DNA of 64,000 bases from an uncultured Desulfobacteraceae bacterium (GTDB lineage Bacteria > Desulfobacterota > Desulfobacteria > Desulfobacterales > Desulfatirhabdiaceae). The notes beneath the pieces are model-generated. The model saw only the letters and a program-made list of their open reading frames with translations. It did not search any database and was not told where the DNA came from. Of this stretch, positions 45,205 to 55,157 are shown piece by piece; positions within the stretch are counted from its first letter, which is position 1, and the number at the start of each line of letters is the position of its first letter. Location: the NCBI GenBank assembly GCA_903953895.1, contig CAJBLH010000217.1, forward strand, positions 62,001-126,000, written 5' to 3'. The translations under genes were made by a program, and so were the position numbers.

Positions 45205-46125
45205 ATGTTCAAAAACATCCTTGTGCCCCTGGATGGATCGCTTCTGGCTGAGGTTGCGCTTCCGGCAGCCGCTTTTCTGTCTGAAAAATTTCAGGCAAGC
45301 ATCACCCTGGTGCATATCATCGAGAAAAACGCCCCGCGCGAAATCCATGGGCAATCTCACCTGACGGATGCCGCACAAGCAGCAGCCTATCTGAAAATCA
45401 TATCCGATCAACGGTTTGCCAAAGACCTGCACATAGATTGTCATGTGCATACCACCGAAGTGGACAATGTAGCGGAAAGCATCGTCCAGCATACCGGAGA
45501 ATTCGATCATGACCTGATCGTGATGTGCTCGCACGGCCGGGGCAGAGCCCTGCATCTGATGCTGGGAAACATGGCTCAGAAAGTGATTTCGATGGGAGCG
45601 ATTCCCGTGCTGATTGTTCGGCCGGGTGATGCCGAAGACATTCGCGCATTTTCATGCAGCACCGTACTAGTGCCGCTCGATGGCGTTCCGGATCATGAAC
45701 AGGCGCTGCCGGTTGCAAAAGAGCTGGCCCGAGCCTGTCCGGCCGCCATTCGCCTGGCGATGGTTGTTCCGCGGTTTGGAAGCCTTTCAGGTCAGATGAC
45801 GATCACCAGCCGATTTCTGCCTGGAACTATTTCCAGAATGCTGGATTTGACGGTTCGGAATGCCGAAGTCTATCTCAAGTCATTGGCTGAAAAGCTGATC
45901 AGTGAAGGATTCACAGCCGGCGCCTCTGTCCGGCGGGGTGATCCGGCAGATAATATTTTTGCCATAGCTGTAGAGTTACATGCAGATGTAATTGTTTTGG
46001 CAACTCACGGCAAATCCGGAATGGATGCGTTCTGGGCTGGAAGTGTAGCGCATAAGGTATGCAGCCGGTGCAGCATACCGATTCTGCTGATCCCTGTGGA
46101 GAGGGTCAACACTATCCAGGCATAG
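45205..46125 (+). CDS. Tandem-domain universal stress protein
   Basis: 306 residues made of two UspA domains (about 1-145 and 150-300). Each begins with a nucleotide-binding-type strand (ILVPLDGSLLAE; VLVPLDGVPDHE) and ends with the G-x2-G-x9-G-S/N region (HGRGRALHLMLGNMAQKV; HGKSGMDAFWAGSVAHKV), consistent with ATP-binding UspA types. It starts 4 bp after mntH and would be co-expressed with the transporter. Confidence 0.9.
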   Translation: MFKNILVPLDGSLLAEVALPAAAFLSEKFQASITLVHIIEKNAPREIHGQSHLTDAAQAAAYLKIISDQRFAKDLHIDCHVHTTEVDNVAESIVQHTGEFDHDLIVMCSHGRGRALHLMLGNMAQKVISMGAIPVLIVRPGDAEDIRAFSCSTVLVPLDGVPDHEQALPVAKELARACPAAIRLAMVVPRFGSLSGQMTITSRFLPGTISRMLDLTVRNAEVYLKSLAEKLISEGFTAGASVRRGDPADNIFAIAVELHADVIVLATHGKSGMDAFWAGSVAHKVCSRCSIPILLIPVERVNTIQA

Positions 46126-46166
46126 ACCGTTTTTGTTTTTTTTCTGTCATGAACAGATGGACGATC

Positions 46167-46229
46167 GCTGAAAATCAATCCGCCAACGATGCCGGGTCAT
46201 CGGAATCATTAATGATTTTCAGCTTTTTT
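46167..46229 (+). terminator. Terminator of mntH-usp
   Basis: GCTGAAAATCA (46167-46177) pairs perfectly with TGATTTTCAGC (46213-46223), followed by six T's. The enclosed 35 bases contain a second hairpin, CGATG (46187-46191) with CATCG (46198-46202). It overlaps the 3' end of the convergent gene at 46175. Confidence 0.55.
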
Positions 46230-46705
46230 CGAAGCGGATCAAAGTAAAAAGCATCCTTGATCTCTTGTGTTTTACTGTGTATCTTGATTTTGTGCTTCGT
46301 GTTATCTTTTTCCATAGGCCATTGATATACCCACCAGTCACCATCCAGATTGATCTCGTACGGTGCTATTCCGGATTTCGTATAAACCTCGCTTTCCATG
46401 TATTTTCGGTTATCTTCATGACTCTCATCTGTGCTTTTGATATTCATCATCCGTGCGTATAGTCGGTTTTCTATAAACACATAAGAAATCACCGGATTGA
46501 TGCGATAATTCTTTGCTATCGAACATGGGCCGGTGTAGTTGTAGTAAGAAATGCTATCTTTTTCCATATGCTTGACAAAATACCCCTCTTTGTTCAGATC
46601 CTCGATGTGGGCGCCAAAATCCGGTTTGTTGCAGTCAAAACCATATGTCAAAAGCGGGGGCGACAGAATAGAACAAATCATGAAAATAAATATTTTTTTC
46701 AGCAT
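46175..46705 (-). CDS. Secreted protein of unknown function
   Basis: 176 residues with a Sec signal peptide (MLKKIFIFMICSILSPPLL, cleavage near TYG-FDC). The mature protein has two cysteines (C25, C61) that may form a disulfide, and aromatic-rich beta-type sequence (GDWWVYQWPMEKDN). No family is recognised. Its GC content looks lower than that of neighbours. It lies 17 bp downstream of a short gene on the same strand. Confidence 0.6.
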   Translation of the reverse strand: MLKKIFIFMICSILSPPLLTYGFDCNKPDFGAHIEDLNKEGYFVKHMEKDSISYYNYTGPCSIAKNYRINPVISYVFIENRLYARMMNIKSTDESHEDNRKYMESEVYTKSGIAPYEINLDGDWWVYQWPMEKDNTKHKIKIHSKTQEIKDAFYFDPLRKKLKIINDSDDPASLAD

Positions 46706-46722
46706 CTTTATTCCTTTCCAGC

Positions 46723-47013
46723 TTAATTTTCTATCACGCCAGGTGGAATCTCTTCACAGAAAGGTTGCACATATTTCTGGTCCATTGCTACCTTCAGAAG
46801 ATTACTAAAGGTGGAAAAATTGACATCGAGATTTGTGGACGATTTGCTGCCGCCCGGAATTACAAGCTGCATTGATGCAGGTGGCGTCTCAATGGTCAGC
46901 GGCGTCAGATTACGCAGTTGGTCGAAGGTTTGTGCGGTATAGAATACGCGAACAAGATGCTCTTTTGTTTTTGCTGCCTGTCGCAGTTCAAAAACGAGAG
47001 CTCCGTAAGACAT
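46723..47013 (-). CDS. Short ORF, possibly the C-terminal fragment of a histidine-type phosphatase
   Basis: 96 residues without signal peptide. SYGALVFELRQAAKTKEHLV and RVFYTAQTFDQLRNLTPLT resemble the final beta-strand region of histidine acid phosphatases (PYGS-x-FEL ... VRV-Y). The phosphatase catalytic RHG and HD motifs are absent, so this would be a truncated product. The assignment is weak. It begins just downstream of a terminator, suggesting a remnant. Confidence 0.4.
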   Translation of the reverse strand: MSYGALVFELRQAAKTKEHLVRVFYTAQTFDQLRNLTPLTIETPPASMQLVIPGGSKSSTNLDVNFSTFSNLLKVAMDQKYVQPFCEEIPPGVIEN

Positions 47014-47110
47014 AAGGAATATAACTGTTCATTTTTTTTGGGTGGTTGTGGCGGTAACCCAACATGCGATACTACATTCTCATGAATCCATCATATACCA
47101 TATATGCCAT

Positions 47111-47158
47111 AAAATAAAAACCCCCCTGACACCGATTTTTACCATCGGATCAGAGGGG
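47111..47158 (-). terminator. Terminator for the minus-strand hisC-like operon
   Basis: An imperfect hairpin of about 14 bp (CCCCTGACACCGAT region 47122-47136 against ATCGGATCAGAGGGG 47144-47158, with a bulge) is followed on the minus strand by TTTTTATTTT. Confidence 0.6.
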
Positions 47159-47188
47159 CATAACTTTATGCAAAATATCATTAATCTG

Positions 47189-47370
47189 TCATTTGCTTAT
47201 TCCTTTGGTGTAAAATAGCGGCGCCGTAATCATGGCGTCCGTGCTGCTTTTTACATTCAGGATCAGAATGTTGGCTGAATCGACCACAAATTCATAAGTC
47301 ATGGGCGCACCGGCGGAAAAACGTTCGGTAAGCTCCGGACCACCTATGGTCGTCCCATGACTGTAGAGTT
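47189..47370 (-). pseudogene. Possible gene remnant downstream of the hisC-like gene
   Basis: A protein-like frame on the minus strand runs out of the hisC-like 3' end and stops at TGA 47189-47191. It reads KLYSHGTTIGGPELTERFSA, then AGAPMTYEFVVDSANILILN, and ends APLFYTKGISK. It has no credible start codon of its own, so it is probably the 3' end of a gene lost by rearrangement, or a frameshifted extension. It is not recognised. Confidence 0.35.
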
Positions 47371-48510
47371 TCAGAGGGGCTGCATCCCCGGATTCCGAAA
47401 CTTCAGAATGTTTTCCAGACCTGCCATGAATGCATCCATGGCATCCGGCATGGCCAGGGTCAGCCGGATCCAGTTTGGAAATCGGAATCCAGTCATGGTC
47501 CGGATCATGACTCCCTGCATCATGAGCCTGCGGTAAGCCAGGCTGTCGCTCATGGGAAGCCGGATCATGACAAAATTGCCCTCACCGCTCAGATACGTCA
47601 GACCCAGGCTGTCCAGGTGTTCGGTGATCACCTGTTTCTGCCGACGCACCAGGTCCCGCGTCTGCTGCACATGTTCGCCACTGTCGTTCAGCACCGCCAG
47701 TGCTGCGGCCTGGGCCAGCGCGTTGACCGAATACACTACGCAGGTGCGACGGACGATATTCACAACTTCCCGTGACCCTGCCAGATAACCGATCCGCAGC
47801 CCGGCCAGGGCATGCATCTTGGAAAAGGTGCGAAACACCACCAGGTTCGGATATTCGGAGATCAACGCCATGCCGTCCGGAAAATCGGGTTTTTCGACAA
47901 ACTCGCAGTAGGCTTCATCCACCACGACGATCTGTCTGCCGTCGATACGGTCCAGAAACGATCTCAGCGTGGCATCGTTCCAGTAAGTACCGGTCGGATT
48001 GTTGGGGTTGCAGACAAAGAGGATCTTCGTGCGGTCATCGATGCAACGGATCATTGCATCATCATCGAACGCATGATCTTTCAGCGGGGCCATGCGGGCC
48101 TCGAAACCCGAAAATTCGGCCACCCATTCATACACCGCAAACGTCTTTTCCGCGGTGATGATGTTGTCTCCCTGCCGACAGAACGCCTTGATGACAAACG
48201 CAATCACTTCATTGGCGCCGTTGCCGAACAAAAATTGATCGGGCTCCATGTTGTAGCGTTCCGCCAGTTTCCTCCGAAGATGCCAGCAGTCGCCGCTCGG
48301 GTAAACGGCTGCTCGGCAAGGCGCGAAGTTGCGGATCACCCGGGCCGCCGATGGACAGGGCCCCAGTGGATTTTCGTTGTTGTTCAGCCGGAACAGATGG
48401 GTACAGCCGAAGCGCTTTTTCAGCTCATCGTCAGGATTACTGGGGATATAAGCCTGAAAACGCTGAATATACTCGGGCGCCAGATGCTGGAATGAAAGCG
48501 TATGACTCAT
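47371..48510 (-). CDS. HisC-like PLP-dependent aminotransferase
   Basis: About 379 residues from ATG 48508-48510, overlapping the upstream gene's stop (ATGA). Fold-type I class II aminotransferase: LNNNENPLGPCPSA, VCNPNNPTGTY, VVVDEAYCEFV, and the PLP lysine in FRTFSKMHALAGLRIGY. It is close to histidinol-phosphate aminotransferase, but no his genes are near, so it may instead act on another phosphorylated or amino-acid substrate. It is co-translated with an unusual HATPase/GNAT-like protein. Confidence 0.75.
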   Translation of the reverse strand: MSHTLSFQHLAPEYIQRFQAYIPSNPDDELKKRFGCTHLFRLNNNENPLGPCPSAARVIRNFAPCRAAVYPSGDCWHLRRKLAERYNMEPDQFLFGNGANEVIAFVIKAFCRQGDNIITAEKTFAVYEWVAEFSGFEARMAPLKDHAFDDDAMIRCIDDRTKILFVCNPNNPTGTYWNDATLRSFLDRIDGRQIVVVDEAYCEFVEKPDFPDGMALISEYPNLVVFRTFSKMHALAGLRIGYLAGSREVVNIVRRTCVVYSVNALAQAAALAVLNDSGEHVQQTRDLVRRQKQVITEHLDSLGLTYLSGEGNFVMIRLPMSDSLAYRRLMMQGVMIRTMTGFRFPNWIRLTLAMPDAMDAFMAGLENILKFRNPGMQPL

Positions 48511-49835
48511 GATGGGTGATGAAGCAATTGAAATACAATGATATCGCCAGTTCCTGCGTATGGCAGAATCAGAATCGGCTGAAACCCGTTTTTCAAAAGA
48601 CAGGGCATTATCTCGGATTTCCACGCAATGCCGGCGTCGATCTCAAAAATAATATTTCGAATCCCCTCTTTTTGAAATAGATCGAGATGCCGCATGAGAT
48701 TATCTTCGATATCCTCGCCCGGCCAAAGAATATCCAGTGTTACCTGGCGCCGAAGGCGGTCTATCTGGGTGGAAAACACCGAGTAGGCATTCCGAGACTC
48801 ACCCTGATCGGCGACATGACGGATTTCACGGGCAAGAAACAGTCGCCGGTAAGCATGCTGCAGAAAATCGTCCATTTCCGGGGTTGTCCATACCACGCTG
48901 CCCATGTCTTCATGCATCAGGCGAAACCATAACGATCTCTGACGCAGCGCACCGGTAATCGCATAGCAGTTCATCCGACCCAAAAATTCAAAATATTCAG
49001 TATATTGACCGGATTCAGGCGGATAGCAGATCATTACGACAGCCGATGTTCTTCCTGCACGGCTGATGCAGGCTTCGATCAGAGAAACGCAAACCGTTCT
49101 TGATCTGTCATCATCCACCATTACAAACGGACCGAATACCTCGACCGTGTTATCGGTGAGCAAACGCCAGACAAGCCCCCCGCCGATTTCGCCGGCCGGA
49201 CCGCGTGCGGTGATGGCATGATATCCGCCACTATCAATCATATCGACCAGCATACCCGGGTATTGAAAAAACACCGGTATATCGTCTTGATCATAAAATC
49301 TGGCCGTCAATAACGCGAAATATTTCAGTTCGTCCGGCAAGGGAGATTGGATGGCAAAATCCCGGCAGGTAATCGGATGCGGGTTTTCCAGCTTCGCAAC
49401 AGCCTTGGGATATTTTTTCTCTTTGATCAGAGAAATGATGCGCTGATTCTCTTTTCGCCGGATATTCAGGTGATCTACAGACCGGGATGCCAGTATCATC
49501 CGCATATCGTCCAGATCATCGGTTCCCGAAGACCGAGGCAATGCGGTCAGATTGAACGCATGCATATTGATTCGGGTTTCGGGAAACGAGAAATCACTCT
49601 GAACGATGTGTCCTTTGCAGGAGCATCGGACTTCAATCATTCCCTGTTTTGGAATGACCACCCGGCAAAGATGCAGAAAAAGCTCTTCCGACGCCAGCAT
49701 CATTTTGAGGGCTTCGGGTTTTCCCAATCCGAATGCCAGAGAGGAATGCTCTACAAATGCCGTGACGACCGGCAGAAAAATGTCCGCGGCGACAACGCAG
49801 ATGGATGTCTGCCGCAAAGAAACGGGTTTGCTCAT
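48507..49835 (-). CDS. Two-module protein: degenerate anti-sigma-type HATPase-like domain plus GNAT-like domain
   Basis: 442 residues, soluble. The N-terminal about 100 residues (PVVTAFVEHSSLAFGLGKPE, LASEELFLHLCR) resemble the HATPase_c_2 module of RsbW-like kinases. The N-box Asn that binds Mg appears to be His (EELFLHL), and I see no DxGxG box, so ATPase/kinase activity is doubtful. The middle and C-terminal region (HAITARGPAGEIGGGLVWRL, VSLIEACISRAGRTSAVVMI) looks like one or two acetyltransferase-type folds. It is translationally coupled to the aminotransferase. Function unknown. Confidence 0.5.
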   Translation of the reverse strand: MSKPVSLRQTSICVVAADIFLPVVTAFVEHSSLAFGLGKPEALKMMLASEELFLHLCRVVIPKQGMIEVRCSCKGHIVQSDFSFPETRINMHAFNLTALPRSSGTDDLDDMRMILASRSVDHLNIRRKENQRIISLIKEKKYPKAVAKLENPHPITCRDFAIQSPLPDELKYFALLTARFYDQDDIPVFFQYPGMLVDMIDSGGYHAITARGPAGEIGGGLVWRLLTDNTVEVFGPFVMVDDDRSRTVCVSLIEACISRAGRTSAVVMICYPPESGQYTEYFEFLGRMNCYAITGALRQRSLWFRLMHEDMGSVVWTTPEMDDFLQHAYRRLFLAREIRHVADQGESRNAYSVFSTQIDRLRRQVTLDILWPGEDIEDNLMRHLDLFQKEGIRNIIFEIDAGIAWKSEIMPCLLKNGFQPILILPYAGTGDIIVFQLLHHPS

Positions 49836-49894
49836 AAGGATTCTCGGTGGGAGTGATAAGTTGACTCAAAACATATCATCTACCAATAAATGCT

Positions 49895-49922
49895 TTTTAC
49901 ATGGATATACAGGATGAACAGG
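49895..49922. repeat. Dispersed short repeat, copy 2
   Basis: It matches 27694-27721 at 27 of 28 positions. It lies in the gap between the subtilase and the two-module protein genes. Confidence 0.7.
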
Positions 49923-49957
49923 GTGTAATTTTCATATTGTGACTGCACAAAGTGTTA

Positions 49958-52117
49958 TTATTCCGAAATGGCCGATAATGCTCCTGAGACATCCAGCTTC
50001 CCATATCCCCAGTCATCGTTACTGTCTTCGACAGATAGAGGGTCCAATCCCGTAAATTCATCGTGACGGCTGCCGGCTTTGATGTAAGTTTTGATGTCGG
50101 TTGGTGTTGGAGACAGCCCAAGTTGTTTGGCCTTTTCAAGAAGCAGTGCGACAACACCGGTGGTATGGGGACATGCCATGCTGGTTCCCTGAAGTGTGGT
50201 GTGATTGCCTCCGAATTCAACCCGGTTCGTTTGTCGAAAATAGGTTTCATTGGGATTGTTCAGGGGGCTTGCAGAAAACGACGCAACGATTCCGACACCC
50301 GGGGCGGTGATAAACGGCTGTGTTCGTCCGTCGCGGCTGGGTCCCCGACTGGAAAAATATGCCAGATCCAACAAATAAAAAGGATTGTAGTAATCTATCG
50401 GCGCCACACCATAGGCCTGCCAGATCAGGCTATAGGGCGATTCCGGGGAAGTCCAGTCCGCGTACAGCCTGCCGGGCCAGATGTTTTTGGTTTGGTAAGC
50501 TCCCGTTGAAATTGCCTCTAACGCAGTCGCCGGGGAGCCGATGGTCATCTGATTGGTGGATAAGGTGGGATCCGATGGATCTCCCCATGTATGGGATACC
50601 GAACCACTGTTATACCAGAAGTAAGTATGGGATAGACCGGTACTGAAACCATGCCAGGCCTGGTAATCGCCATTTCCCTTGAGCGGGAGCACATCGATCA
50701 CCCACTTGCCACCCGCCGGATCGGTCTGCTGCGCATCCGATATCTCGATATACAGATTATTGTCACCGTTATCGCTATTCCAGAGATTGCTTGCACCCCT
50801 GGTATTTGCGACGCAAAGCGTGCCTTCCGGTGTTTTTAAACAGCGCGCCATTGCACCCGTCACCCACAGATTGCGATAACGTCCCCCAAAATGAGACGGA
50901 TATTTTTTCCCGCTTGGGGTGGTGATCTGAACCCGGCAGACGTCCTGTCCGGAATACCAGATATCAAAAAATAGATAGTCTGCAGGACTATCCGGGGGAT
51001 TGGGAACATAATCCGAACCGGTTTGTAGAACGATATCGCGGTCTACATTAAAATTGCCGCTGCCATGAATGGGGCCACCATGCTGTTCAAATGCTGGCCC
51101 CGCATAGGCGGAACCGGCATTTCCAGCCGCAATACAGACAATTCGGTTTGGCCCGACCAGATCATCAATTCCCTTTTCTTCCGGCGTGCTGCCGTCATGC
51201 GGTCCATAATTCCCGCCCAGGCTCATATTGATCACGCAGGGCATATTCTGCTTTGCGGCTTGTTGAAAAATCCAGTTGATCCCATCCAGAATCATGGTAT
51301 CTGAATTTCGATTTTTGATATTTTCAAAATCGAATTTAACGACCAAGATGTTTGCTTCCGGAGCAATCCCGGTATAGGGGCCTGCATAGGCGGCTGCCCG
51401 CCCGTTTCCGGCCGAGGTTCCCGCCACATGGGTGCCATGACCGTCTTCATCACGATGCAGACACATCCCGTATCCCTGCTGGATGATTTCCCGGCCCCAC
51501 TCCGTGCCATAGGAAAACCCGTCTGGACTGTCTGCAATCCCCCTCACATCTTCGGCATCCAGAGTATGGTCCCAAATTGATAATATGCGGGTCTGCTTCT
51601 GGCTGTCGATGAAATCGGGATGCTCAATATCGATACCAGTATCGATAATTCCGATGATAACGCCTTTTCCCGTATTGTCGGTTCGCGGATACGCGGTTTG
51701 AGGCAGGTTGACGCCGCTTACCCCTGTGCTGATATCCATCATTTTATTGACGGTACGACCGACTTCGATCCGGTGGACCCCATCCAGATCCATGATTTCG
51801 GTCAGCCTGGCAATCGGGGCTTGCGCCGTAATGATCCCTCGCGACGTAACCGAAAAAATCTGACATCCCCGGGAACGGATAGCAGGCAACGAGGATACAT
51901 CCGCCTCGATGAACACATGGGCGAATTTTTCCATTTTACCATCAATCCAGCGGTCAAAGGTTCGTCCAAACCGATCGCCCGCATAAGAGGCGCCGTTGGT
52001 TTCAACCAGACGACGGATATGAGGCCCCAGTACACCAGCTTCAACCGGCGCCCACCCCTGCCAAACCATCAACAGCGAAACCAATGCAACAATGCAGCCG
52101 ATTCTCAGATATTTCAT
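49958..52117 (-). CDS. Secreted subtilisin-like serine protease (S8)
   Basis: 719 residues with a signal peptide (LRIGCIVALVSLLMVWQGWA, cleavage near VEA-GV). A propeptide-like region spans about 30-140. The catalytic triad is intact: Asp159 (GIIDTGIDIEH), His227 (DGHGTHVAG) and Ser646 (GTSMACPH). A long insert of about 150 residues between the His and Ser regions probably forms a PA-like or beta-rich domain. It would degrade extracellular protein. The ribosome site AGGAGA lies upstream of the ATG. Confidence 0.92.
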   Translation of the reverse strand: MKYLRIGCIVALVSLLMVWQGWAPVEAGVLGPHIRRLVETNGASYAGDRFGRTFDRWIDGKMEKFAHVFIEADVSSLPAIRSRGCQIFSVTSRGIITAQAPIARLTEIMDLDGVHRIEVGRTVNKMMDISTGVSGVNLPQTAYPRTDNTGKGVIIGIIDTGIDIEHPDFIDSQKQTRILSIWDHTLDAEDVRGIADSPDGFSYGTEWGREIIQQGYGMCLHRDEDGHGTHVAGTSAGNGRAAAYAGPYTGIAPEANILVVKFDFENIKNRNSDTMILDGINWIFQQAAKQNMPCVINMSLGGNYGPHDGSTPEEKGIDDLVGPNRIVCIAAGNAGSAYAGPAFEQHGGPIHGSGNFNVDRDIVLQTGSDYVPNPPDSPADYLFFDIWYSGQDVCRVQITTPSGKKYPSHFGGRYRNLWVTGAMARCLKTPEGTLCVANTRGASNLWNSDNGDNNLYIEISDAQQTDPAGGKWVIDVLPLKGNGDYQAWHGFSTGLSHTYFWYNSGSVSHTWGDPSDPTLSTNQMTIGSPATALEAISTGAYQTKNIWPGRLYADWTSPESPYSLIWQAYGVAPIDYYNPFYLLDLAYFSSRGPSRDGRTQPFITAPGVGIVASFSASPLNNPNETYFRQTNRVEFGGNHTTLQGTSMACPHTTGVVALLLEKAKQLGLSPTPTDIKTYIKAGSRHDEFTGLDPLSVEDSNDDWGYGKLDVSGALSAISE

Positions 52118-52628
52118 AGCATTTCTCCTTTTATAGTTAAAATAATCAACTTAACAGAATAATGCATTATTCTGATGTTTTTATACCCGTATTCTGAGCC
52201 AGTTTTATGTATTTTTCATTGTTTGTCAACCAGTCATACCGCTTCTGCTTTAAGTGGAGTCCTGGATATTTTTATCTGATTGATAAAAATGACTTTTTAG
52301 ATTAAATCTTGGAGATGATCGATCCGCAAAATCCATCCACAGACATCTTTTCTCAGGTGCGGGATCTCACCAGAAACCTATCAGAGGGGCGAAGTGGCGG
52401 TCCATGCCCTGCGCGGATTTTTACCGGAGAGTGCAGTCAGTTCAAGAAAAACATATTACAATCAATGATACTCTCGTAAAAAAACGGTTTTTGTGTAATA
52501 TTGATAAAATCATAAAAAAAATTCCGTTTATCATCGCTCCGCTAAGAGCCGGAGTTCATTTAAAGGGAATCGCAGTTTATGACCGATCGAAGCATATCGA
52601 CAACCAACAAAAAAAGGAGAGCAACGCC
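52118..52628. other. Intergenic region before the chemosensory locus
   Basis: About 510 bp between divergent genes. An in-frame extension of the Cache gene reaches back to about 52404 but is compositionally unlike a signal-peptide protein and lacks a ribosome site. No convincing promoter, riboswitch or repeat was found. The right end carries AAAGGAGAG for the Cache gene. Confidence 0.45.
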
Positions 52629-53096
52629 ATGAAAAAAATGCTGTTTATCGCAGGGATCGCAATCTGTTTGTCTGTGGGATGTCCAACCGGATATACCGGT
52701 GCAGGAGATCAAGGCGCCAAGGAAGAAGCCGTGGCAATGGTTAAAAAAGCCATCGAATACATCAAAGCCAACGGCAATGAAAAAGCTTTTGAAGAGTTCA
52801 GCGATCTCAAGGGCAAATTCATCGACCGGGATCTGTATGTGGTAGTCTACGACATGAACGCAAAATGCCTGGCCCATGGGCAAAAGAAGAGCATGGTTGG
52901 CAAAGAATTGATCGATTTGAAAGACACGGACGGCAAGGAATACATGAAAGAGCGCGTGGAACTGATGAAGAAGCAGAATTCCGCCTGGCAGGACTATAAA
53001 TTCATGAATCCTGTTTCCAAACAGATTGAACCCAAGTCCATGTACTTGGAGCGTCACGGTGATCTGATTGTCGGCTGCGGAATTTACAAAAAATAA
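52629..53096 (+). CDS. Periplasmic Cache-domain protein
   Basis: 155 residues from ATG 52629, with AAGGAGAG just upstream. The signal peptide MKKMLFIAGIAICLSVGCPTG could contain a lipobox (LSVGC). The mature part is a single-Cache sensor fold: DLKGKFIDRDLYVVVYDMNA, CLAHGQKKSMVGKELIDLKD, and ERHGDLIVGCGIYKK. Such free Cache proteins bind small metabolites. Being next to MCP genes on the same strand, it may present a ligand to a receptor. Confidence 0.82.
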   Translation: MKKMLFIAGIAICLSVGCPTGYTGAGDQGAKEEAVAMVKKAIEYIKANGNEKAFEEFSDLKGKFIDRDLYVVVYDMNAKCLAHGQKKSMVGKELIDLKDTDGKEYMKERVELMKKQNSAWQDYKFMNPVSKQIEPKSMYLERHGDLIVGCGIYKK

Positions 53097-53141
53097 TCTG
53101 AATATACTTTAAGCAGCTACAATCTGCGCTTTCCATCTGCT

Positions 53142-53162
53142 CTCTCCCCCAACAGGGGAGAG
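53142..53162. repeat. Short hairpin CTCTCCCC/GGGGAGAG
   Basis: CTCTCCCC (53142-53149) pairs with GGGGAGAG (53155-53162) with a 5-base loop and no T-run. A similar CTCTCCCCCGCAAGGGAG is seen near 38421, suggesting a small dispersed hairpin. Here it separates the Cache gene from the first MCP. Confidence 0.5.
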
Positions 53163-53222
53163 TCATGGGGGAACGCATATCGTCGTAACATTACATTGAT
53201 TTCATTAGATAAAGGACCATTT

Positions 53223-55157
53223 ATGAAACTCAGCACAAAAATTTTTATAGGATTCGGGATTGTTCTATTGGTTGCCACGATACTGATGGGAGGAGTCCTC
53301 TTCATTATGAAAGGTGTAGCTGAGCAAACCAGAACTTTATCCAATCAGTACATGCCTGAAACGCAGGTCGCCAGCAGTATCGAGCGTGCTGCATCCAGTG
53401 CTGTTTCCGCTATGTACGGTTATGATGCCGCTTACGATGTCTCCTTTCTGACCGATTCCCGTGAACACTTGAAGCAAGTCAAACAATATCTTCTGGCTGC
53501 AGAGCAGTTGACGACCCGATTCCCAGATATGAAAGTTCTTAAAGAAAATGTCGCCACCGCCTCATCACAGCTTTCAGAATACGAAACGCTGGTAAACCAT
53601 ACGGAAAATACGGGGAATGAAATCCAGGTTATCCGGAAAAAACTCGAATCTGCAGCGCAGGAGTTTATGAAGAGCTGCCTGGAATTCGTAGAGAATCAAA
53701 CGGATGAGATGACATCCGAAATCAAGGGAACAGCAGTTAAATATGCACTATTAAAAGAGCAGATTGAAAATATCAGCGAAATGAATGAAGTGGTGCAACT
53801 CGTTTATGTTATTCAGATAGATACATTGAAAGGCCAGTTGATCAGAGATCCTCGAATTATTGACGAATCGGCGAAAAAATTTGAAGAAATGGAAAACATA
53901 TTGAGGGCGATTCAGAAAAAGACTACCAGCGACACGGTCGTAGCATTACTGGAAGATATTCGGATCAGCGCCTCCAGTTATAAAACGAACATGAAAAAAC
54001 TTGCCGCAAAATATACAACCCTAACCGGTCTTGGCAATAAACGCAGCACAACCGCAACGGCGCTTTCAGCATCGGCAGAATCCACCGCTGTTGCAGGAAT
54101 CGATGAAACCGTAAAGAGTGCGGCCAATGTGGATCGCATTCTGAGCCGATCCGGCACCATACTGATTATCAGCGGGATCATCGGCATTTTCATCAGCGCA
54201 GTCCTGATTTTCATTATCACCCGTGGCATTACCCGTCCGATTGGGCGAATCATCTATGGGCTCTATAACGGCGCAGATCAGGTGGCATCGGCGTCCGGCG
54301 AGGTATCTTCCTCCAGCCAGTCCCTGGCCGAAGGCACATCGGAGCAGGCGGCCTCCATTGAAGAGACGTCATCCTCTCTGGAGCTGATGTCTTCCAGAAC
54401 CAAAACGAATGCGGACAATGCCGTTCAGGCCAACAGCATCGTGAAGAACGCCAATAACGTGGTTGCCGCAGCCAACGCCTCCATGACGGAACTGTCGGCA
54501 TCCATGAGAGAAATCGCCAAAGCCAGCGAAGAAACGTCCAAAATCATCAAGACCATCGATGAAATTGCATTTCAGACCAATCTTCTGGCCTTGAATGCCG
54601 CAGTTGAGGCTGCCCGGGCAGGTGAAGCCGGCGCCGGATTCGCGGTGGTGGCGGACGAAGTCCGAAATTTGGCATTGCGGGCATCCGAAGCCGCCAAGCA
54701 CACCTCTGCCCTGATCGCGGAAACAGGCAATCGGGTAAAGGATGGATCTTTGCTGGTGGCCAAAACCGATGAGGCATTTTCAGCGGTTGCCAACAGTACG
54801 ACCATTGTTGGAGAACTGGTGTCGGAGATAGCCATTGCTTCTTCCGAGCAGGCGAAGGGGATTGACCAGATCAGCAAGGCGGTTGCGGAAATGGACAAAG
54901 TGGTACTGCAGAATGCGGCCGGCGCGGAAGAATCTTCTTCCACCGCCGAAGAAATGAGTGCGCAGGCAATCGAGATGAAAGCCATGGTACATGAATTGCT
55001 TACGATCGTGGAGGGAACGTCCGCAAAAACAGGCGGTTCCGGTCTCGGCGATTATGCGCCTGCAAAAAAATTCGCAAGAAAGAAACTGCTTCTTTCCAGC
55101 GGACGGGAAGTGAGCCCGAATCGGGTGATTTCGCTGAACGAAACGGTTATCGACTGA
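53223..55157 (+). CDS. Methyl-accepting chemotaxis protein
   Basis: 644 residues from ATG 53223 (AAAGGA upstream). TM1 is at about 5-30, a helical periplasmic sensor follows to about 315, TM2 is at about 318-340, then a short or absent HAMP ([20 protein letters not shown]). The cytoplasmic signalling hairpin is canonical: [18 protein letters not shown], then [20 protein letters not shown]. The C-terminal tail ends [19 protein letters not shown]. It would couple ligand binding to CheA/CheW. It is one of two tandem paralogues. Confidence 0.92.
   Translation: MKLSTKIFIGFGIVLLVATILMGGVLFIMKGVAEQTRTLSNQYMPETQVASSIERAASSAVSAMYGYDAAYDVSFLTDSREHLKQVKQYLLAAEQLTTRFPDMKVLKENVATASSQLSEYETLVNHTENTGNEIQVIRKKLESAAQEFMKSCLEFVENQTDEMTSEIKGTAVKYALLKEQIENISEMNEVVQLVYVIQIDTLKGQLIRDPRIIDESAKKFEEMENILRAIQKKTTSDTVVALLEDIRISASSYKTNMKKLAAKYTTLTGLGNKRSTTATALSASAESTAVAGIDETVKSAANVDRILSRSGTILIISGIIGIFISAVLIFIITRGITRPIGRIIYGLYNGADQVASASGEVSSSSQSLAEGTSEQAASIEETSSSLELMSSRTKTNADNAVQANSIVKNANNVVAAANASMTELSASMREIAKASEETSKIIKTIDEIAFQTNLLALNAAVEAARAGEAGAGFAVVADEVRNLALRASEAAKHTSALIAETGNRVKDGSLLVAKTDEAFSAVANSTTIVGELVSEIAIASSEQAKGIDQISKAVAEMDKVVLQNAAGAEESSSTAEEMSAQAIEMKAMVHELLTIVEGTSAKTGGSGLGDYAPAKKFARKKLLLSSGREVSPNRVISLNETVID

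Noticed and set aside
52318-52460. Possible riboswitch upstream of the Cache gene
   Set aside because: Some GC-rich short complementarities exist, but no conserved core of the c-di-GMP, cobalamin, SAM or THF classes could be matched.
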